A stretch of 64,000 nt of DNA, taken from NCBI RefSeq assembly GCF_000425025.1, contig NZ_AUKZ01000004.1, forward strand, positions 1 through 64,000, in the 5' to 3' direction. The translations under genes and the position numbers were made by a program. Positions 59,246 through 64,000 of the stretch are shown one piece after another (the stretch's first letter is position 1; each line of letters starts with the position of its first letter). The stretch is from Streptococcus castoreus DSM 17536 (GTDB lineage: Bacteria; Bacillota; Bacilli; Lactobacillales; Streptococcaceae). Under the pieces are notes generated by a model. The model was not told where the DNA came from. It was given only the letters and a program-made list of their open reading frames with translations, and did not search any database.

Positions 59246-59605
59246 TTATTTGCCAAGTTTGGCTTTAGCTGCATCTGCAAGAGTCGCAAAAGCTGCTGCA
59301 TCATTAACTGCTAAGTCAGCAAGCATTTTACGGTTTACTTCAATTTCAGCAAGTTTCAAGCCATGCATCAATTGTGAATATGACAAACCATTTATACGAG
59401 CTGCTGCGTTAATACGAGTAATCCACAATTTACGGAAATCACGTTTTTTCTGACGGCGATCACGGTATGCATAATAGTAAGAGTTCATTACTTGCTCTTT
59501 TGCAGTACGGAACAAGATATGTTTAGCTCCGTAGTAACCTTTAGCTAATTTTAAAATACGTTTACGACGTTTGCGTGATACAACGCCACCTTTAACACGT
59601 GCCAT
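59246..59605 (-). CDS. rplT: 50S ribosomal protein L20
   Basis: 119-residue L20 starting [24 protein letters not shown]-type sequence, with the long basic N-terminal extension needed for 50S assembly. In Firmicutes it also binds the infC leader RNA to repress its own operon. Last gene of infC-rpmI-rplT, 61 bases after rpmI, with AAGGAG before the ATG. Confidence 0.97.
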   Translation of the reverse strand: MARVKGGVVSRKRRKRILKLAKGYYGAKHILFRTAKEQVMNSYYYAYRDRRQKKRDFRKLWITRINAAARINGLSYSQLMHGLKLAEIEVNRKMLADLAVNDAAAFATLADAAKAKLGK

Positions 59606-59666
59606 TAATAATTCTCCTTCAAATAATAGTTCTTATAATTCTAGTAAATGCCTACAAAACCTTCTC

Positions 59667-59864
59667 TTAAAGGCCAGTAACCATTGCTTTAATACGTTTG
59701 AAATCTCCTGAGCTTACCAAACCAGCTTTACGAAGATGACGACGTTGTTTTTTAGTTTTTCCGTGGAAACGGTGTGATGTGAAGGCACGGAAGCGTTTCA
59801 AACCACCTGAACCTGTACGTTTAAAACGTTTAGCTGATGCGCGGTGTGTTTTTTGTTTTGGCAT
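59667..59864 (-). CDS. rpmI: 50S ribosomal protein L35
   Basis: 65-residue, very basic L35 starting [20 protein letters not shown]. Second gene of the operon, 43 bases after infC, with AGGAG before the ATG. Normal length. Confidence 0.97.
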   Translation of the reverse strand: MPKQKTHRASAKRFKRTGSGGLKRFRAFTSHRFHGKTKKQRRHLRKAGLVSSGDFKRIKAMVTGL

Positions 59865-59907
59865 TTTAGTATTCTCCTATTAAGATATAATAATTAAACG
59901 GTGACAA

Positions 59908-60438
59908 TTACTTCTTGTCTGGAATTGGTGCAAGTTGCATAAACATTTGGCGTCCATCCATTTTTGCTCTTTGCTCAATAATAGCAATATCTTGAGTTGC
60001 TTCAGCAAAATCAGCTAGTACCTTAGCACCAATCTCCTTATGCGTAATCATACGTCCTTTAAAACGAATTGAAACTTTAACTTTATTCCCTTTTTCAAGG
60101 AACTTACGACCATTACGAAGTTTTGTTTCAAAGTCACCTTTGTCAATAACTGGACTGAGACGAACTTCTTTAACAGTCACAACGCTCTGTTTTTTGCGTT
60201 GTTCTTTTTGTTTCTTTTGATACTCAAATTTGAACTTTCCATAGTCCATAAGTTTGGCAACAGGAGGAACAGCTTGTGGCTGGATTAAAACCAAGTCTAC
60301 GTTTGAAGCATCGGCTAGAGCTTGTGCTTCAAATAATGGCTTAATACCTAATTGTTCACCTTCAAGACCAACAAGACGAACTTCACGAACGCGAATTTCA
60401 TCATTAATGAATAGATCCTTTTTAGCTATGATCTTCAC
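59908..60438 (-). CDS. infC: Translation initiation factor IF-3
   Basis: Up to 176 residues. N-terminal domain ([13 protein letters not shown]), lysine-rich linker ([15 protein letters not shown]) and C-terminal domain with [19 protein letters not shown]-3 keeps subunits apart and checks the start codon. Two starts are possible: GTG at 60436-60438, or ATA at 60427-60429. The GTG lies inside AGAGGTG, which is itself the best ribosome site, exactly 6 bases before the ATA. I therefore think ATA is the real start (173 residues), which would match the rare start codons used for IF-3 autoregulation elsewhere. Confidence 0.95.
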   Translation of the reverse strand: MKIIAKKDLFINDEIRVREVRLVGLEGEQLGIKPLFEAQALADASNVDLVLIQPQAVPPVAKLMDYGKFKFEYQKKQKEQRKKQSVVTVKEVRLSPVIDKGDFETKLRNGRKFLEKGNKVKVSIRFKGRMITHKEIGAKVLADFAEATQDIAIIEQRAKMDGRQMFMQLAPIPDKK

Positions 60439-60577
60439 CTCTTTATTTTTTTAGAGAAAAACAAAAGCAGACTTGATAAACCAAGCCCGCACATATACAT
60501 CCCAAAGGATCTTAACATGTTGGGCCAGACAACCTAAGTCGTAAGGCGAGAAGTTCTCACTTCTGCTTTTCTCATTA
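60439..60577 (-). ncRNA. L20-type leader of the infC operon
   Basis: About 140 bases between the promoter and infC with GCAGAAGTGAGAACTTCTCGCCTTA-type pairing at the 5' side and a GGGCTTGGTTTATCAAGTCT-type hairpin before a run of T (the bases before infC). Placement and shape fit the L20 leader family, where L20 promotes termination or blocks translation of infC. No covariance search was possible. Confidence 0.8.
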
Positions 60578-60582
60578 CTATC

Positions 60583-60611
60583 ATTCTAGCATATGAGCTA
60601 ATCCATGTCAA
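60583..60611 (-). promoter_or_regulatory. Promoter of infC-rpmI-rplT, partly inside cmk
   Basis: TTGACA at 60606-60611 and TAGAAT at 60583-60588 (minus strand), 17-base spacer. The -35 lies inside the last codons of cmk. Confidence 0.85.
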
Positions 60612-61278
60612 TCACTTTCTCTGCTTTTTCCTGAATAAATTGCACAACACCCGAAATGTCAACTCCTGTCGTATCAAAAACCAAAGCATCCTCTGCTGCT
60701 TTTAAAGGAGAGACCTTACGATGACTATCCTTGTAGTCACGTGTTGCAATTTCTTCTTTTAAAGTATCAAAGTCTGTTTCGATTCCTTTTTCTAGGTTTT
60801 CTTTATAACGACGCTCTGCTCTCTCTTGAACTGAAGCCATTAAAAAGATTTTTAACTCTGCCTCTGGAAGAACAACTGTTCCAATATCACGACCATCCAT
60901 GATGATGGCACCTGCTTTAGCGATCCGTCTTTGTTGCTTAACCAATTCTTCCCTAATCTCTGGTAAAGCAGACACCCAAGAAACATTATTAGTTATATCA
61001 TGTTGTCTAATAGCTAAAGTAATATCTTGGTCTCCAAGGAAAACTTGCTGTGAACCGTCCGACAATTTCTTAAATGAAATAGGATGTTTTGCTAATTCAT
61101 TTAAAATAAGATCAACTTGATCTTCTTGATAACCGTGTGTTAATGCAATGTAGGTTACTGAACGATACATGGCACCAGTGTCTAAATAGGTATAGCCAAG
61201 ATTTTTAGCTACAATCTTGGCTACCGTACTTTTACCACTTGAAGCTGGTCCATCAATCGCAATTCTAATGGCTTTCAT
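60598..61278 (-). CDS. cmk: Cytidylate kinase
   Basis: 226-residue kinase converting CMP/dCMP to the diphosphate. The P-loop GPASSGKST lies at residues 10-18, the CMP-binding region includes YLDTGAMYR near 31, and [14 protein letters not shown] near 127 matches the family. It is 14 bases after the LysM gene and its 3' end carries the infC promoter. Confidence 0.96.
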   Translation of the reverse strand: MKAIRIAIDGPASSGKSTVAKIVAKNLGYTYLDTGAMYRSVTYIALTHGYQEDQVDLILNELAKHPISFKKLSDGSQQVFLGDQDITLAIRQHDITNNVSWVSALPEIREELVKQQRRIAKAGAIIMDGRDIGTVVLPEAELKIFLMASVQERAERRYKENLEKGIETDFDTLKEEIATRDYKDSHRKVSPLKAAEDALVFDTTGVDISGVVQFIQEKAEKVIDMD

Positions 61279-61292
61279 TCATCCCTCTTTTA

Positions 61293-61769
61293 TTATTTAA
61301 TGATGACTTGGTCTCCAGGATTGGCATACCAATACCCTTGAGTCATATGATCTGGATTGAGTGCTTGTAACTGTTCCACAGTAATACCAGCACGCGCTGC
61401 AATAGAAGCTGCTCCCTCTCCTGCTAGTACAGTGATAGTCTCCCCTTTCACCTCAGTTGACGTCTTTGTTTCGTCACTAGAAGGCGTGGTTTTTCCACTT
61501 GTTGAACTACTGGCTTTTATTTTTGAACTAGAAGCTTTTTTTACCTTTTTTGGGGTAGAAGCACCATAAAAACCTGTTGTTTCCGCTTGTTTGTCGCTGC
61601 CACTGTTTGATGTGTAGAAGAAAACAAAGAGAATAGCAACAATAATCACAAAAAAGATGCTTAATAAAGCTGTCAACCAAGGAGTACTAATTAGTGCCCC
61701 TCTAGACCTACGTGTTCTTGTTTCCCTATTATCATCGACAATTTGTTCTTCCCATGGTTCTTTAGCCAT
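61293..61769 (-). CDS. LysM-domain membrane protein
   Basis: 158 residues: a charged N-terminus, one membrane helix (about 32-52), a Ser/Thr/Lys-rich spacer, and a C-terminal LysM domain (about 108-157) with GEGAASIAARAGITVEQLQAL and PGDQVIIK. It is likely anchored in the membrane with the LysM touching peptidoglycan. Upstream of cmk in the same direction. GGGGGAAGG is the ribosome site. The family function is not fixed. Confidence 0.85.
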   Translation of the reverse strand: MAKEPWEEQIVDDNRETRTRRSRGALISTPWLTALLSIFFVIIVAILFVFFYTSNSGSDKQAETTGFYGASTPKKVKKASSSKIKASSSTSGKTTPSSDETKTSTEVKGETITVLAGEGAASIAARAGITVEQLQALNPDHMTQGYWYANPGDQVIIK

Positions 61770-61780
61770 GACCTTCCCCC

Positions 61781-61809
61781 TTGTTAATTTAACAAAATCA
61801 TATTAGAAT
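61781..61809 (+). promoter_or_regulatory. Promoter of the ferredoxin gene (predicts a leaderless mRNA)
   Basis: TTGTTA at 61781-61786 and TAGAAT at 61804-61809, 17-base spacer. The ATG begins at 61816, only 7 bases after the -10 box, so transcription should start at or next to the A of the start codon. No Shine-Dalgarno element is present. Confidence 0.65.
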
Positions 61810-61828
61810 ATTACTATGAAAGTAACAA
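61800..61828 (-). promoter_or_regulatory. Divergent promoter for the LysM-cmk unit overlapping the ferredoxin promoter
   Basis: Minus-strand TTGTTA at 61823-61828 and TAATAT at 61800-61805, spacer 17. Its -10 overlaps the ferredoxin -10 and its -35 lies inside the first codons of ferredoxin. Confidence 0.6.
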
Positions 61829-62013
61829 TTATCCCTGAAAAATGCATCGCTTGCGGTCTATGCCAGACCTATTCCAACCTTTTTGATTACCATGATGATG
61901 GTATCGTCAAATTCTCAAATTCACTTGAAACTACCCAGACCATCACTCCTTTAGATAGGAATACTATCTCAGCAGTTAAATCCTGCCCGACTAAATCCCT
62001 TACCCTCGAGTAA
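61816..62013 (+). CDS. Ferredoxin, single [4Fe-4S]
   Basis: 65-residue ferredoxin with cysteines at 10, 13, 16 (CIACGLC) and 57 (SCPTKSL), enough for one [4Fe-4S] cluster. It is a small cytoplasmic electron carrier; the partner enzyme is not visible here. It appears to be translated from a leaderless mRNA. The gene ends inside a palindrome it shares with ebsA. Confidence 0.92.
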   Translation: MKVTIIPEKCIACGLCQTYSNLFDYHDDGIVKFSNSLETTQTITPLDRNTISAVKSCPTKSLTLE

Positions 62014-62023
62014 GGGATTTTTT
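61996..62023. terminator. Terminator shared by ferredoxin and ebsA, inside both coding ends
   Basis: TCCCTTAC-CCTC-GAGTAAGGGA forms a hairpin followed by TTTTTT on the plus strand. The arms contain the stop codon regions of both convergent genes, which overlap here by 14 bases. Confidence 0.85.
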
Positions 62024-62488
62024 GTCAAATTGGTATTCTTCAAAATAGTCAAGCTTAACAAAATTATCTAGTAAAATCACTTCGCCTTTAAAATAAGGAT
62101 TTACTGCTAAAGCATCCAGAAAGTATTTCTTGGGCCATTTTCGCATGTAAAATAGATAATTCTTTTCACCAACGAATATAGTAAGGGTTGATTTAGTCAC
62201 TTCTACTTTTGTAATAGATGAAATAATTAGCTTATGAGGACCAAAGAGTTTAAAGGAAATAATCCTCAAGACACCATTCTTTTCAATAATGAAATAACGA
62301 TGTAAGCCAATCCCAACCAAAACAGCAAATATAGCAAATAAAACAAAGACACGACTTGGGATTTCAGTTCTTTCATACAATAAAGATAAGCCTATAAAAA
62401 TAGGGGCAAAAGCAATGGACCAATAAATAATAGACCATGACAATTCCGGCTGCCAATGATACCTTATCTTGCCAAAAATTTTAATCAT
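62000..62488 (-). CDS. ebsA: EbsA-family membrane protein
   Basis: 162-residue protein with two or three N-terminal hydrophobic segments (about 18-37 and 45-66) and a basic C-terminal half, typical of the EbsA family named after an enterococcal gene near surface-adhesion loci. Its function is not well established. It lies 32 bases after pepT. Its C-terminal KKSLTRG is encoded by the palindrome shared with ferredoxin. Confidence 0.82.
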   Translation of the reverse strand: MIKIFGKIRYHWQPELSWSIIYWSIAFAPIFIGLSLLYERTEIPSRVFVLFAIFAVLVGIGLHRYFIIEKNGVLRIISFKLFGPHKLIISSITKVEVTKSTLTIFVGEKNYLFYMRKWPKKYFLDALAVNPYFKGEVILLDNFVKLDYFEEYQFDKKSLTRG

Positions 62489-62520
62489 TTTTGTTCGTCA
62501 CCTCCAATAAATGCTGATAG

Positions 62521-63747
62521 TTAAGGTTTACGAACGATGCCAAGAATCACATCAACAGCTCTTTCCATCGTTTGAAGACTAACAAATTCAAAACGACCAT
62601 GCATATTTTCACCACCTGCAAAGATATTAGGAGTTGGAATCCCCATAAATGAAATTTTTGACCCATCCGTACCACCACGAATAGGTTCAATGATTGGTTT
62701 AATAGAAAGTTCTTCCATAACCTCTTTTGCCAAAGTAACCGGAGTCATGTCTTTTTCAATAACTTTTTTCATGTTGTAATATTGATCAGTAAGTGAGATA
62801 AGAACACGGTCTGCTCTCAATTGAGTGTTCATAGATTGAACTAAGTTAGTAATAACTTCTTTTCTAGCTTCAAATGACTCCTCCTCAAAATCACGAATAA
62901 TATACGATGCGTGAGCTTCTTCAACCGTCCCAGATAATGCCATCAGGTGATAAAAACCTTGATAACCATCTGTTTTTTCAGGACGATCAGTCTCTGGCAA
63001 CTGATGATGAAAGTCAATGGCTAACTGAAGAGCATTAATCATTTGATCCTTAGCTGTCCCTGGATGAACATTTCTCCCCAAAAAAGTCACTTCCAAACCT
63101 GCAGCACTGAAAGTCTCATATTGTAATTCACCTAAAGGACCACCATCAACTGTATAGGCAAAATCAACCTCAAAATCTTTCACATCAAATTTATCAGCAC
63201 CGACTCCAATTTCTTCATCAGGACCAAAAGCGACCTTAATTTCGCAGTGTTCCATTTGTGGATGAGAAACTAAATATTCAATAGCTGTCATGATTTCAGC
63301 AATACCCGATTTGTCATCAGCTCCTAGCAGGGTTGTTCCATCAGTTGTAATCAGTGTTTGTCCAACATAATTATTAAGATTTGGAAACTCCTCTGGCAAT
63401 AAGGAATAAGCGGATTGCCCAAGCTTAATGTCTCCACCTTGATAGTTTTCAATAATCTGAGGGTTAACAGCTTCTGCATTAAAATCTGCCGTATCCATGT
63501 GGGCAATAAAACCAATTTTACGCGTTAAGGTACTACTATTAGCAGGTAAAGTTCCAACAAGATACCCATTGACTGGATTATAATGAACATCTTGCAGGCC
63601 AATAGCTTCCATTTCTGGTTTCAAAACAGTTAACGCAAACTCTCTTTGACTTTCTGTACTTGGTGTGCTGTTACTTTCAGCATCACTTCTTGTATTAACT
63701 TTTACATATTTTATGAATCGTTCTAATAAGTTCTCGTATATCATCAT
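62521..63747 (-). CDS. pepT: Peptidase T (tripeptidase)
   Basis: 408-residue M20-family zinc tripeptidase. Metal ligands include His83 ([10 protein letters not shown]), Asp144 (LGADDKSG), Glu178/179 (GPDEEIG) with Glu179 or its neighbour as the base, and a C-terminal His in [11 protein letters not shown]. It removes N-terminal residues from tripeptides. Two adjacent ATGs follow GAGGTGA; the second gives better spacing. The gene is followed by ebsA. Confidence 0.96.
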   Translation of the reverse strand: MMIYENLLERFIKYVKVNTRSDAESNSTPSTESQREFALTVLKPEMEAIGLQDVHYNPVNGYLVGTLPANSSTLTRKIGFIAHMDTADFNAEAVNPQIIENYQGGDIKLGQSAYSLLPEEFPNLNNYVGQTLITTDGTTLLGADDKSGIAEIMTAIEYLVSHPQMEHCEIKVAFGPDEEIGVGADKFDVKDFEVDFAYTVDGGPLGELQYETFSAAGLEVTFLGRNVHPGTAKDQMINALQLAIDFHHQLPETDRPEKTDGYQGFYHLMALSGTVEEAHASYIIRDFEEESFEARKEVITNLVQSMNTQLRADRVLISLTDQYYNMKKVIEKDMTPVTLAKEVMEELSIKPIIEPIRGGTDGSKISFMGIPTPNIFAGGENMHGRFEFVSLQTMERAVDVILGIVRKP

Positions 63748-63771
63748 TCACCTCAACAACTTCTCATCTCA

Positions 63772-63780
63772 ATTATAGCA
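63772..63780 (-). promoter_or_regulatory. Extended -10 promoter of pepT
   Basis: Minus-strand TGCTATAAT, 25 bases before the pepT ATG; no good -35 is visible. Confidence 0.55.
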
Positions 63781-63828
63781 CAAAAGGCTTTAAAATACTT
63801 ACAGAAGCCAAGTTTTTTAAAGGCTAGA

Positions 63829-63999
63829 TTAATTATAATACCTAAAAATAGTACTCATTAGCATCATAATCACAAATAATAAGGACACATGGAGAGCCAT
63901 CTTATCAGAAATAAAATCTTCTACTTGTTTTATTTTGGAATTTTGACTAGTAAATAACAACAGTAACAACGGGATAATTCCTATTAAATAACGGCTTTG
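63829..63999 (-). CDS. C-terminal end of a membrane protein, cut by the window edge
   Basis: The last 56 residues of a minus-strand frame: QSRYLIGIIPLLLLLFTSQN, then a short polar stretch and a final hydrophobic segment HVSLLFVIMMLMSTIF before RYYN and TAA. The start is outside the window. The RY-IIPLLLLLF pattern recalls the ends of DUF2142-type integral membrane proteins, but this is too little to be sure. Confidence 0.55.
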   Translation of the reverse strand, partial: QSRYLIGIIPLLLLLFTSQNSKIKQVEDFISDKMALHVSLLFVIMMLMSTIFRYYN

Positions 64000-64000
64000 T

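Overview
The window is a low-GC Firmicutes chromosome segment that reads as a Streptococcus of the pyogenic/uberis-like group. The support is the dltXABCD operon ending in the FIYNEF motif, a lspA-linked LysR regulator of the MtaR/CpsY type, the Prp protease gene between rplU and rpmA, the pepT-ebsA-ferredoxin-LysM-cmk-infC-rpmI-rplT block, and a two-receptor GlnP-type ABC transporter. I cannot fix the species from sequence alone. Most genes are on the minus strand.

Layout. 1-1.6 kb: tail of an IS630-type transposase, then rplJ-rplL with an L10-type leader. 1.9-6.4 kb: dltXABCD (D-alanylation of teichoic acids). 6.6-8.6 kb: uvrB. 8.7-11.7 kb: glutamine-type ABC importer. 12-19.4 kb: a beta-glucoside/cellobiose-type PTS island with GH1 phospho-glycosidase, DUF871 protein, BglG/MtlR-type regulator, IIB, IIA, DUF3284, IIC and an easily missed 50-residue membrane protein, with cre-like sites at its promoters. 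19.7-27.7 kb: obgE and small neighbours, pepS, rsuA, a hotdog thioesterase, an MFS transporter behind a long attenuator-like leader, and a DUF1846 gene. 27.8-33 kb: khpA-rpsP, a membrane GDPD protein, then a decaying section with a wrecked TVP38/TMEM64 gene and a MacAB-like exporter that has lost an internal segment spanning two genes. 33.2-40.9 kb: pyrR-pyrP-pyrB-carA-carB under a PyrR-type leader. 41-45.9 kb: an intact TVP38/TMEM64 gene, mtaR/cpsY-lspA-rluD, an IS200-type remnant, and rplU-prp-rpmA with an L21-type leader. 45.9-58.9 kb: a LacI remnant, a CapA-family protein, cysteine desulfurase-thiI, a Ser/Thr-rich membrane protein, gor, and a run of UPF0342, aroC, aroD and a rRNA-type methyltransferase, then ltaS. 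59-64 kb: rplT-rpmI-infC with an L20-type leader, cmk, a LysM protein, ferredoxin, ebsA, pepT and a truncated membrane-protein gene at the edge.

How the parts fit. Two cell-envelope systems (dlt and ltaS) act on the same polymer, lipoteichoic acid: LtaS builds the chain and Dlt decorates it. The five pyr/car genes form one UMP-controlled unit. Four ribosomal or translation operons carry recognisable leaders or strong promoters. The PTS island couples uptake, phosphorylation and hydrolysis of a disaccharide.

Most of the window is ordinary core genome. The observations most worth checking are the leader before the MFS gene (two competing GACTCG segments before a terminator), an apparently leaderless ferredoxin mRNA with an overlapping divergent promoter, a probable AUA start codon for infC, the two-gene deletion in the exporter, and the unannotated small membrane gene at the end of the PTS operon. 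I see no CRISPR array, prophage, rRNA or tRNA gene, and no clear candidate for a wholly new multi-gene system.
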